Below, piece by piece: positions 1 through 7,087 of a stretch of DNA of 7,911 bases (the stretch's first letter is position 1; each line of letters starts with the position of its first letter). Under the pieces are notes generated by a model. It had not been told where the DNA came from. It ran no database searches and was given only the letters and a program-made list of their open reading frames with translations. This stretch comes from Bacteroidia bacterium (GTDB lineage: Bacteria; Bacteroidota; Bacteroidia; Flavobacteriales; NORP286), in assembly GCA_016763665.1 (NCBI GenBank), contig JAESTI010000019.1, forward strand, positions 1-7,911, in the 5' to 3' direction. The position numbers and the translations under genes are program-made.

Positions 1-230
1 AGAGCCATTATGAACATGTTACTAAATTTCTTTATGAAAATGAAGATACCCCTGCATTAACTTACTATTATTTCAATAAATCATCGCAAAACAAAAAGCT
101 ACCTAAATTAGCATTAGATGAAGAGTTGGACTTCAAAAGGATTAATTTGATCTTTCAACTAATGAGCAAAGATCACAGAAAGTATGACTATATCGATATA
201 ATTAACTTAGCAAATAAAGTCGGATGCTAA
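1..230 (+). CDS. C-terminal end of a SpsF-type cytidylyltransferase (partial, 5' end outside window)
   Basis: An open frame (first full codon at base 3) enters from the left edge and ends at TAA 228-230, leaving the last 75 residues. The segment begins SHYEHVTKFLYEN, which matches the 'REHVTPYIY-N' block near the end of SpsF/CMP-KDO-synthetase-like nucleotidyltransferases. It continues with LALDEELDFKRINLIF, the counterpart of the family's 'TVDTEEDFELIKxIFE' segment. The last part (YDYIDIINLANK) matches the usual 'FSxEDIIxLL' tail. Such enzymes transfer CMP from CTP to a sugar acid in the cytoplasm. With a NeuB homologue downstream, the likely role is CMP-activation of the nonulosonic acid made by this operon. 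The catalytic N-terminal half is not visible, so the family assignment rests on C-terminal motifs only. The next gene starts 13 nt later. Confidence -1.
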   Translation, partial: SHYEHVTKFLYENEDTPALTYYYFNKSSQNKKLPKLALDEELDFKRINLIFQLMSKDHRKYDYIDIINLANKVGC

Positions 231-243
231 AAAAAGATAAATT

Positions 244-1254
244 GTGACGCATAAAAAACTAAAAGTAGGCGTGATAGGATTAGGTGTTGGAGAAGCACAT
301 ATTGAAGGCTTTAACAAGCATCCTGAATGTGAAGTTATAGCCATTTGCGATTTTTCTACGGATACTTTAGAAAATATCGGACAAAAATACAATGGAGTAT
401 TAAAAACTCGCAATGCAGAAGAGCTTCTTGAAAATACAAACATAGATATTATTTCAATTGCTTCTTATGATAATTACCATGCTGAGCAAATTGTTAAGGC
501 TTTTGAAAATAACAAACATGTATTTGTAGAAAAACCACTGTGTTTACATGAAGCAGAAGCAATAAAAATTAGAGCCACATCAAATAATCATAAACATTTG
601 AAATTATCTTCAAATCTGATCCTTAGAAAATGCCCCAGATTCATCAAAGTAAAAAATGATATTGAAAATGATCTCCTGGGTAAAATTTACTACGTGGAAG
701 GTGCCTACAATTATGGTAAGCTATCTAAAATTACAGACGGCTGGAGAGGGAAATTAGATTTTTATTCGGTAACTTATGGTGGAGGAGTACACATAATCGA
801 TCTTTTTTTATGGTTAACCAAGTCAAAAGTTAAAGAAGTTTATGCAATAGGTAATAAAATATGTACTGCAAATACAGACTTTAAATATTGTGATTTGGTT
901 TTGAGTACTTTAACTTTTGATAATGGTGCAATTGGTAAATTATCCTGTAATTTTGGCTGTGTGCATCCCCATTTTCATGAATTGAAAATCTATGGAACAA
1001 AAGGGACTTTTCTAAATGAAACATCAAACGGAATTTATTTCAAAACAAAAAATGAGTTGAATGAGCCAGAAATAATTAATGAAAGTTATCCAGGAATACA
1101 TAAAGGTGATTTAATTTATAGTTTTGTAGAATCGATATTAAATGACCTTGAGCCAGAGGTAAATAAGGGACACATTTTTGATGCTATGTCAGTAGCATTT
1201 GCAATTGAAGAATCACTCAAATTAAACAAAACAATAAAAGTAAATTATTTATAA
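244..1254 (+). CDS. Gfo/Idh/MocA family NAD(P)-dependent sugar oxidoreductase
   Basis: The 336-residue protein has the usual family length. The N-terminal Rossmann fold shows GVIGLGVGEAHIEGF (residues 9-23), with the GxGxxxxxH pattern for NAD(P) binding. An acidic residue ends beta-2 (AICD, about 33-36), and the family's EKPL motif is at 96-99, its lysine being the conserved catalytic/cofactor residue. The C-terminal domain carries GGGVHIIDLFLWL (179-191), the GxxxxxD/H block that shapes the sugar site. The start is GTG at 244: an in-frame TAA lies at 238-240, so only this GTG (or the ATT before it) can start the protein. These enzymes oxidise or reduce a ring carbon of a (nucleotide) sugar. 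Lying 4 nt before an aminotransferase, it may make the keto-sugar that the latter aminates, as WbpB/WlbA does with WbpE in 3-amino sugar pathways. That pairing is an inference; the substrate is unknown. Confidence -1.
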   Translation: MTHKKLKVGVIGLGVGEAHIEGFNKHPECEVIAICDFSTDTLENIGQKYNGVLKTRNAEELLENTNIDIISIASYDNYHAEQIVKAFENNKHVFVEKPLCLHEAEAIKIRATSNNHKHLKLSSNLILRKCPRFIKVKNDIENDLLGKIYYVEGAYNYGKLSKITDGWRGKLDFYSVTYGGGVHIIDLFLWLTKSKVKEVYAIGNKICTANTDFKYCDLVLSTLTFDNGAIGKLSCNFGCVHPHFHELKIYGTKGTFLNETSNGIYFKTKNELNEPEIINESYPGIHKGDLIYSFVESILNDLEPEVNKGHIFDAMSVAFAIEESLKLNKTIKVNYL

Positions 1255-1258
1255 ACTC

Positions 1259-2415
1259 ATGGAAACTACATTAAGGGAAATTGCTTTCGGCAAGCCTATT
1301 ATAGGAGAAAATGAAAAAAAAGCTGTATTGGAGGTATTGGAAGGACCAATATTGGTACATGGCAAAAGGTCAAAAAAGTTTGAAGATGACTTTAAAGCAT
1401 TTACAGGTGCTTCTATTGCAGTTTCCTTGTCTTCGTGTACGGCCGGCTTGCATTTGTGTTATTTTCACATGGGTCTAAAACAAGGTGATGAAGTTATTGT
1501 TCCAGCTCAAACCCATACAGCAACAGTACATGCTGTTGAATATTGTGGCGCCAAACCTGTATTTATTGATGCTGAATTAGAAACCGGCAATATTGATATC
1601 GCACAGATTGAAGAGAAAATAACTGAAAAACAAAAGCGATTTCCATTGTTCATTTTTTAGGCATGCCAGTGAACATGGACAGATTAAATGAAATAGCCAC
1701 TAAATATAATTTGAAAGTAATTGAAGATTGTGCTCTAGCTATAGGTAGTTACTTTAACAATAAACATGTAGGGCTGCATGGTGATTTCGGATGTTTTTCA
1801 TTTTATCCAGTAAAGCACATGACAACCGCTGAAGGTGGCATGTTAATCTCAAAAAATGTTGAATCAGGTGAAAAGATACAACGCCAAAAAGCCTTTGGGG
1901 TTGACAGAAATATGACGGAAAGAACAGTCCCTGGAGTTTATGACGTAACTATGCTGGGCTATAACTACAGAATGAATGAAATTCAAGCTGCGCTCGGGAT
2001 AGAACAGTTAAAACGATTGCCTGATTTTTTAAATAAACGAAGAGAAAATTACGAGGTGCTATCTGCCGGTTTAAAGGATATTGAAGAAATCTATACATTT
2101 CAATCAAGCTTCGACAATTATCAAAGCAGCTATTATTGTTTTTCAGCAATATTAAACGATCAATTAGCATCAAAAAGGGTTGAAATTGTTAATGTTCTCA
2201 AAGAAAATGGCATTGGTACAAGTGTTTATTATCCTAAACCGGTTCCTTACTTTACATACTATAAAGAGAAATACAATTATGCTGAAAATGATTTTCCAAA
2301 TGCATCAAAAATTAGCAATAATTCAATTTCCCTTCCGGTTGGGCCTCATCTTGATCATGATGATATGACCTATATAATTGATACTATAAAAGACACCATA
2401 TATAAATTCAAATAG
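1259..2415 (+). pseudogene. DegT/DnrJ/EryC1/StrS PLP-dependent sugar aminotransferase, disrupted by a one-base frameshift
   Basis: Two adjacent reading frames encode consecutive halves of one aminotransferase. The first (ATG 1259 to TAG 1658-1660) has the N-terminal part: KPIIGENEKKAVLEVL, GKRSKKFEDDF, then SLSSCTAGLHL and GDEVIVPAQTHTATVHAV. The second frame continues without a break as TKAISIVHFLGMPVNMDRL from base 1630. It holds EDCALAIGS (PLP-ring aspartate), then FSFYPVKHMTTAEGGM, whose lysine is the Schiff-base residue, and YNYRMNEIQAALG. It ends at TAG 2413-2415. Adding one A to the run at 1626-1630 joins them into a protein of about 385 residues, normal for the family, with the lysine near 186. 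The enzyme transfers an amino group from glutamate to a keto-sugar nucleotide. It may be PseC/LegC/SpsC-like or WbpE-like; sequence inspection does not decide. If the lesion is real, the N-terminal product lacks the catalytic lysine. A sequencing error is an equally good explanation. The next gene starts 2 nt later. Confidence -1.
1626..1630 (+). other. Frameshift site (A5 run) in the aminotransferase gene
   Basis: The reading frame of the N-terminal half ends ...GAA AAA CAA AAG CGA TTT and soon reaches TAG 1658-1660. From base 1630 another frame reads ACA AAA GCG ATT TCC ATT GTT CAT, giving TKAISIVH, the family's expected strand between 'EEKIT' and 'GMPVNMD'. The second frame is closed just upstream by TGA at 1624-1626, so the switch must occur within 1626-1630. 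One additional A here gives GAA AAA ACA and restores the full gene. No canonical X XXY YYZ slippery heptamer is in frame, so programmed frameshifting is not favoured. Confidence -1.
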
Positions 2416-2417
2416 AA

Positions 2418-3470
2418 ATGATTGATATAAATAATAAAAAGATTGCAATTATTGGCGGCGCAGGTTTTATAGGACACAATTTGGCTTTAGCATTGAAAAA
2501 AGAGGGGGCTGAAATTTACATTATTGATAGTTTACAAGTAAATAATTTTCTTGCTTTCTCATCATCTGATAATCATATTACTAACAGAGAATTTTACCTT
2601 AAGATGATTGATGATCGGTTAAGATTATTGCGAATTAACCAAATTAACCTAATAATTCAGGATGCCAGAGATTACGGTGCGTTAACAAAAATATTATCAG
2701 ACATTAAACCACAAATCTTAATACATTTATCTGCTGTTTCTCATGCCAGTATCTCAAATAAAGATCCTTATAGTACTTTTGATCATAGTCTACGGACCCT
2801 AGAAAATGCATTAGATTGTGCTCGCGGTACCACTGTAGAACACTTTATATATTTTTCCTCCAGTATGATCTATGGAGATTTTAAAGAAGAAATTGTTACT
2901 GAGGAAACTATTTGTGATCCAATTGGAATTTATGGAGTACTAAAATTTGCAGGAGAAAAAATTGTAATAGCATATAACCAGGTTTTTAATCTACCATATA
3001 CTATAATAAGACCCTCAGCACTTTATGGCGAGAGATGTGTAAGTAAAAGAGTAGGCCAAATATTTATAGAAAACGCGTTAACCAATAATGAGATCGAAAT
3101 TCACGGTGATGGTAATGATAGATTGGACTTTACTTATATTGAAGATCTGGTAAACGGTGTATTGAAAGTAATTGAAAATGAAAATGCAAAGAACCAGATT
3201 TTTAATTTAACTTATGGTAAATCACATTCAATATCAGATTTGATGGATATCCTAAAAGAGCATTTTTCCGATATTGATGTTACATTCCGCCAAAAGGATG
3301 AATTTACTCCCCACCGTGGTACCTTATCTATAGACAAAGCCAATAAGCTTATTGGATATACTCCCCAATATCCTCTTGATAAAGGTTTTGTAAAATACAT
3401 TGAATGGTATAAAAATTTCCATAGACAGTTTAAAGAGGAACAACAAATCAAATCACAAGTATATGGATAA
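2418..3470 (+). CDS. NAD-dependent epimerase/dehydratase family protein (extended SDR, nucleotide-sugar epimerase or reductase)
   Basis: The 350-residue protein is a typical extended short-chain dehydrogenase acting on nucleotide sugars. It opens with IAIIGGAGFIGHNLAL (GxxGxxG at 13-19) for NAD(P). IIQDARDYGAL (79-89) matches the 'GDxRD' adenine-contacting segment, and IHLSAVSH (102-109) is the 'HLAA' strand. The catalytic residues are in FSSSMIYG (146-153) and YGVLK (Tyr172, Lys176). IIRPSALYGE (196-205) and DRLDFTYIEDLVNGV (234-248) complete the family pattern. The serine block reads SSSMIYG rather than (T)TDEVYG, so the Asp-Glu pair of dTDP-glucose-type 4,6-dehydratases is missing. This favours an epimerase or reductase. 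Residues about 48-75 look like an extra stretch after the second beta strand. The ATG lies 2 nt after the aminotransferase stop. The substrate cannot be told from sequence; the operon suggests an amino-sugar precursor of the nonulosonic acid. Confidence -1.
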   Translation: MIDINNKKIAIIGGAGFIGHNLALALKKEGAEIYIIDSLQVNNFLAFSSSDNHITNREFYLKMIDDRLRLLRINQINLIIQDARDYGALTKILSDIKPQILIHLSAVSHASISNKDPYSTFDHSLRTLENALDCARGTTVEHFIYFSSSMIYGDFKEEIVTEETICDPIGIYGVLKFAGEKIVIAYNQVFNLPYTIIRPSALYGERCVSKRVGQIFIENALTNNEIEIHGDGNDRLDFTYIEDLVNGVLKVIENENAKNQIFNLTYGKSHSISDLMDILKEHFSDIDVTFRQKDEFTPHRGTLSIDKANKLIGYTPQYPLDKGFVKYIEWYKNFHRQFKEEQQIKSQVYG

Positions 3471-4200
3471 TAATGATTGGCTTATATTTGATGAATGGAT
3501 TTCAAATGTAGTCAAGAAAAAATCATATTGTTTGTATTTGTCAAATAAGATTATTGAATCCCTATCCAATTCCAATAATGACGATTGTAAATATCTCAAT
3601 GACATTCTTAAAGGGAATGTTTATGTTTTCACAAAAGTATCAACAGAAAAAACTGAACAAGTAAAATTTATTGAGAAATTAGGGTTCAATTTAATTGACA
3701 CAAATGTATCTTTTGAAAAGAACTTATCTCCGATATTAGACTTCAAATTTACCTGTAATGTATTACTAGCAAGACCTGTAGATGAAGAAAAAACGGTTGA
3801 ACTGGCAAGCAGGACTATGAGGAACAGCCGTTTTCATTTGGACAAGTGTTTTGAGCAATCTACCGCAGATTATTTAAAAGGCGAATGGGTAAGAAATTAT
3901 TTTAAAGGCAAAAGAGGTGACGCAATGGTAATCGCGTTGGAGAAAGATAAAATTGTCGGATTTTTACAGTTAATCAAATCTAACGGAAATAAGCTATTTA
4001 TCGATCTAATTGGAGTTGATTCTTCCATAAGAAATAAAGGCATTGCCTCAAATATGATACATTTTGCTGAATCCGAATTTAAGGATTGTGAAAAATATGT
4101 TGTAGGCACCCAGGTATCTAACATTCCCTCCATTCGATTATATGAAAAACTTGGTTTTAAAATGATCTCTTCAAATTATGTCTTTCATTACCACAATTAA
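3463..4200 (+). CDS. WecD-like GNAT family N-acetyltransferase (amino-sugar acetylation)
   Basis: From ATG 3463 the protein has 245 residues and overlaps the preceding gene's stop by 8 nt, a common layout for coupled genes. An in-frame ATG at 3400 would add 21 residues but overlap the previous gene by 71 nt, so 3463 is preferred. The C-terminal half is a GNAT fold: DLIGVDSSIRNKGIASNMI contains the acetyl-CoA pyrophosphate loop (R190xxG193xA195). It is followed by N220 and SIRLYEKLGFK (223-233), the usual last helix and strand. Before it, NSRFHLDKCF and GEWVRNYF (121-146) resemble the 'SRFRxD...WxxN' block of WecD, the dTDP-fucosamine acetyltransferase. The N-terminal half ends in FIEKLGFNLIDTNVSFEK (69-86), also like WecD and like this protein's own C-terminus. 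It probably acetylates, from acetyl-CoA in the cytoplasm, the amino group placed by the upstream aminotransferase, as PseH or SpsD-type enzymes do. The exact position acetylated is unknown. Confidence -1.
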   Translation: MDNNDWLIFDEWISNVVKKKSYCLYLSNKIIESLSNSNNDDCKYLNDILKGNVYVFTKVSTEKTEQVKFIEKLGFNLIDTNVSFEKNLSPILDFKFTCNVLLARPVDEEKTVELASRTMRNSRFHLDKCFEQSTADYLKGEWVRNYFKGKRGDAMVIALEKDKIVGFLQLIKSNGNKLFIDLIGVDSSIRNKGIASNMIHFAESEFKDCEKYVVGTQVSNIPSIRLYEKLGFKMISSNYVFHYHN

Positions 4201-4215
4201 TATTACCTGAAAATC

Positions 4216-5226
4216 TTGAAAATAGGAAATTTTGATACCGATCAAAAGGTGCTGATAATTGCAGAAATTGGAAACAATCATGAAGGCAATTTTTCTCTAG
4301 CTGAAAAAATGATTGGTTTGGCTGCAGACGCTGGTGTTGGAGCAGTTAAATTCCAAACTATTGTACCCCATAAATTAGTATCCTCTACGGAAACAGAAAG
4401 AATTCAGCAATTAAAAAAATTTCAATTAACAAATGATGAGTATAGGAAGTTAGCAGATATAGCAAATGAAAAAAAACTTTTGTTTTTATCAACACCATTT
4501 GATATTGAAAGCGTAAAATTCCTTAATGATATAGTTCCTGCCTTTAAAGTTTCTTCAGGCGACAACAATTTTTTTCCTTTATTAAGAACTATTTGCAGTA
4601 CAGGAAAACCAATAATCATGTCTTCTGGCCTTTGTGGTTTTGAAGAAATAGTTACGTCTGTTAAGTATGTAAAGAGTTGTTGGAAAGAATTTAATATTAG
4701 TTCCGAATTAGCTGTTCTGCATTGTGTGAGTAATTATCCTGTTCAGCCCGAATGTGCTAACTTACTATCGATAAAATGTCTTAAGGATAATTTGAATTGT
4801 ACAATTGGGTATTCAGACCATACTCTTGGAATAGAAGCTGCACAATTTGCAGTTACTTTGGGTGCAAAAATTATAGAAAAGCACTTTACAATTAATAAAA
4901 AATTGTCTGATTTTCGGGATCATCAATTATCTGCAGACCCTGAAGAGATGTATTTATTAGTCCAGAAAGTAGAGGAAGTACAAAAATTCTTAGGAAACTA
5001 TGATATAAAAAAATCTGCGAAAGATCAAGAAATGATATCTGCTGTTCGTAGATCGATTGCTGCCAATAAGGATTTGAATGCAGGTGAAATATTAGAATTT
5101 GAAGACCTTACTTGGTTAAGGCCAGGGACAGGGTTAATAGTTGAAAATGAAAAATTATTGATTGGGAAAAAACTAAAACATCGTATAAAAGCGGGCGAGT
5201 TCATCACATTAATAGACGTAGAATAA
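4216..5226 (+). CDS. NeuB-family nonulosonic (sialic-like) acid synthase
   Basis: This 336-residue protein is a complete NeuB/PseI/LegI/SpsE homologue. It condenses phosphoenolpyruvate with a free 2-acetamido six-carbon sugar to make a nine-carbon keto-acid. The TIM barrel starts with IIAEIGNNHEGNFSLAEKM (14-32) and AGVGAVKFQT (39-48). LSTPFD (91-96), KVSSGD (111-116) and CVSNYPV (170-176) follow. The metal-binding histidines are expected at GYSDHT (His202) and EKHFT (His223). DHQLSADP (235-242) is the usual loop after them. The C-terminal SAF (antifreeze-like) domain runs from RRSIAA (278-283) through WLRPGTG (300-306) to GKKLKHRIKAGE (317-328). The start is TTG at 4216; no ATG is near, and an in-frame TAA at 4198-4200 limits any extension to five codons. 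Which nonulosonic acid it makes (Neu5Ac, legionaminic, pseudaminic or other) cannot be read reliably. The aminotransferase and GNAT genes favour a 5,7-diamino sugar over Neu5Ac. Confidence -1.
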   Translation: MKIGNFDTDQKVLIIAEIGNNHEGNFSLAEKMIGLAADAGVGAVKFQTIVPHKLVSSTETERIQQLKKFQLTNDEYRKLADIANEKKLLFLSTPFDIESVKFLNDIVPAFKVSSGDNNFFPLLRTICSTGKPIIMSSGLCGFEEIVTSVKYVKSCWKEFNISSELAVLHCVSNYPVQPECANLLSIKCLKDNLNCTIGYSDHTLGIEAAQFAVTLGAKIIEKHFTINKKLSDFRDHQLSADPEEMYLLVQKVEEVQKFLGNYDIKKSAKDQEMISAVRRSIAANKDLNAGEILEFEDLTWLRPGTGLIVENEKLLIGKKLKHRIKAGEFITLIDVE

Positions 5227-5257
5227 ATTATGAAAATGCTCAATATATATTGAACCC

Positions 5258-7087
5258 ATGTGTGGAATTGCAGGATATATAGGTAAACAGAACATTGCTG
5301 AAGATCATATTCGCAGGACCTTACATTTAATGAAGAATAGAGGGCCTGATAACCAAGAATATGTAAGTTTCATTGAAGAAGGAATGAATGTATACCTTCT
5401 GCATTCACGGCTCAGCATTATTGATCTCAATAAAAGATCAAATCAACCATACTCTATTGGGGACTACACTGTTATATATAATGGCGAGATTTATAACTAC
5501 CTTGAACTTAGAAAGGAATTAGAGGAAAAAGACAATATTCGTTTTACTACCGAATCGGATATGGAAGTATTACTCCAATGTTTTATTAAATATGGAGAAA
5601 AGTGCGTTGATCATTTTGAGGGCATGTGGAGTTTTGCAATTTATGATAAGAAGAATTACAAATTGATGCTTTCGCGTGACAGATTTGCAGAAAAGCCTCT
5701 CTATTACTTTGCAACCAAACACGGAATCTACTTCGGTTCAGAAATTAAATTCCTCAGGTCCTTATCCAATACTCAATTTAAGATCAATCAAAATCATCTC
5801 TTAAAGTATTTAGTGAATGGTTATAAAGCATTGTATAAGACTGATGACACCTACTTTGATGAAATTCATGAGCTAAAATATGCTGAAAATTGTATTATAT
5901 CTAAGAACCTGGACAAAAAGATATATAGATATTGGCAACCACAAATTAAGCCTCAAAAAATGTCTGTCGCTGAAGCAATAGAAGGAACAAGATACTACCT
6001 GATAGAAAGCATGAAAATCAGGTTGCGTTCTGATGTACCATTAGCATTTTGCTTGAGCGGTGGAGTGGATTCTGCCTCATTGGCTTCAATAGCTGCTAAA
6101 GAGTTTAATTATAATGTAGCTTCTTTTTCTATTATCGATTCTGATGAAAGATATAATGAATATGATAATATGAAAGCCACAATTGATGATATTTCCTGCA
6201 AATCTACTATGGTTGAGCTTTCAACGGATAATAGCTTATCTAAATTAAAAGATTTAATCAATTATCATGGTTGCCCAGTTGCCACCATTACTTATTTTAT
6301 TCACTCGTTTTTGTCTGAACTGATACATAAAAATGGATATAAAGTTGCATTTTCAGGAACTTCTGCTGATGAATTATTTACCGGATATTATGACCATTTT
6401 AATCTACATCTTTATGGAGTAAGAAACCACCCCGATTACAAGGACTATTTGAATGACTGGCAAAATCACATTGGTAAATTTATAAGGAACCCATCTCTAA
6501 AAAATCCCAAACTATATTTTGATGACCCAACCATTAGGGACCACATATATTTGAACAATGATATCTTCAAATCATACTTAAAAGTGAATTTTAATGATGA
6601 TTTTATAGAGGAAAAATTTTGTGATTCACTGCTACGAAATCGTATGCTCAACGAACTGTTTCATGAAGCTACACCAGTAATTCTGCACGAAGATGATCTT
6701 AATTCAATGAAATATTCTATAGAAAACAGAAGCCCTTATCTGGATACCAAGTTATTTGAATTTGCAAATTCCATACCTGAAGAGATATTAATTCAAAAAG
6801 GTTATGGAAAATATATTTTGAGAGAATCTATGAAAGGAATACTTAATGATAAAGTACGGTTAGACCGACAAAAGAAAGGATTTAATGCATCTATCAACTC
6901 TATTATTGACTTCAGTAAAGAAGAAAATCGGGAATATCTCTTATCGGAAAGCCCAGTATTTGATTTAGTAAAAAGAGAAAAAATCATTGAAGTAATGGAT
7001 AAACCTGATATGCCTAACAGTTTTAAGAAGTTTTTGTTTAGTTTCATTAATACAAAAATATTCCTGGAAGAAAATAACGGTATATGA
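5258..7087 (+). CDS. AsnB-like asparagine synthase family amidotransferase (glutamine-hydrolysing)
   Basis: The 609-residue protein has both AsnB domains intact. The class II glutaminase begins MCGIAGYIG, so Cys2 becomes the N-terminal nucleophile after Met removal; this fixes the start. HSRLSIID (Arg51), YNGEIYN (75-76 NG) and ESDMEV (Asp101) are the other glutamine-site motifs. RDRFAEKPLYY (140-150) has Ala where Gly is usual. The synthetase domain has the ATP pyrophosphatase loop CLSGGVDSAS (SGGVDS 267-272). GTSADELFTGYYDH and DDLNSMKYSIENRSPYLD follow, then RQKKGF near the C-terminus. The protein hydrolyses glutamine and uses the ammonia on an AMP-activated acceptor. In glycan operons such enzymes are thought to amidate sugars, for example uronic acids (WbpS, WbtH), rather than make asparagine. 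Here its stop overlaps the start of a WbpG-like gene by 4 nt (ATGA), which suggests the two work together. That link is an inference. It starts 31 nt after the NeuB gene, the largest gap in the window. Confidence -1.
   Translation: MCGIAGYIGKQNIAEDHIRRTLHLMKNRGPDNQEYVSFIEEGMNVYLLHSRLSIIDLNKRSNQPYSIGDYTVIYNGEIYNYLELRKELEEKDNIRFTTESDMEVLLQCFIKYGEKCVDHFEGMWSFAIYDKKNYKLMLSRDRFAEKPLYYFATKHGIYFGSEIKFLRSLSNTQFKINQNHLLKYLVNGYKALYKTDDTYFDEIHELKYAENCIISKNLDKKIYRYWQPQIKPQKMSVAEAIEGTRYYLIESMKIRLRSDVPLAFCLSGGVDSASLASIAAKEFNYNVASFSIIDSDERYNEYDNMKATIDDISCKSTMVELSTDNSLSKLKDLINYHGCPVATITYFIHSFLSELIHKNGYKVAFSGTSADELFTGYYDHFNLHLYGVRNHPDYKDYLNDWQNHIGKFIRNPSLKNPKLYFDDPTIRDHIYLNNDIFKSYLKVNFNDDFIEEKFCDSLLRNRMLNELFHEATPVILHEDDLNSMKYSIENRSPYLDTKLFEFANSIPEEILIQKGYGKYILRESMKGILNDKVRLDRQKKGFNASINSIIDFSKEENREYLLSESPVFDLVKREKIIEVMDKPDMPNSFKKFLFSFINTKIFLEENNGI

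Noticed and set aside
803..809. T7 run in the Gfo/Idh gene and A7-A8 runs elsewhere, as phase-variation tracts
   Set aside because: All are in frame with intact protein motifs and are shorter than typical contingency tracts; such runs are expected in AT-rich DNA.
1624..1660. Programmed -1 ribosomal frameshift in the aminotransferase gene
   Set aside because: The in-frame codons are GAA AAA CAA with no X XXY YYZ heptamer, no stem-loop was evident downstream, and this family is not known to use frameshifting. A plain one-base deletion is simpler.
2180..2368. Short + strand frame inside the second half of the aminotransferase gene
   Set aside because: It is out of frame with the conserved aminotransferase protein and has no motifs of its own.
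3400..3462. Upstream ATG that would lengthen the acetyltransferase by 21 residues
   Set aside because: It would overlap the conserved end of the SDR gene by 71 nt. ATG 3463 gives a normal 8-nt overlap, and the added residues show no family similarity.
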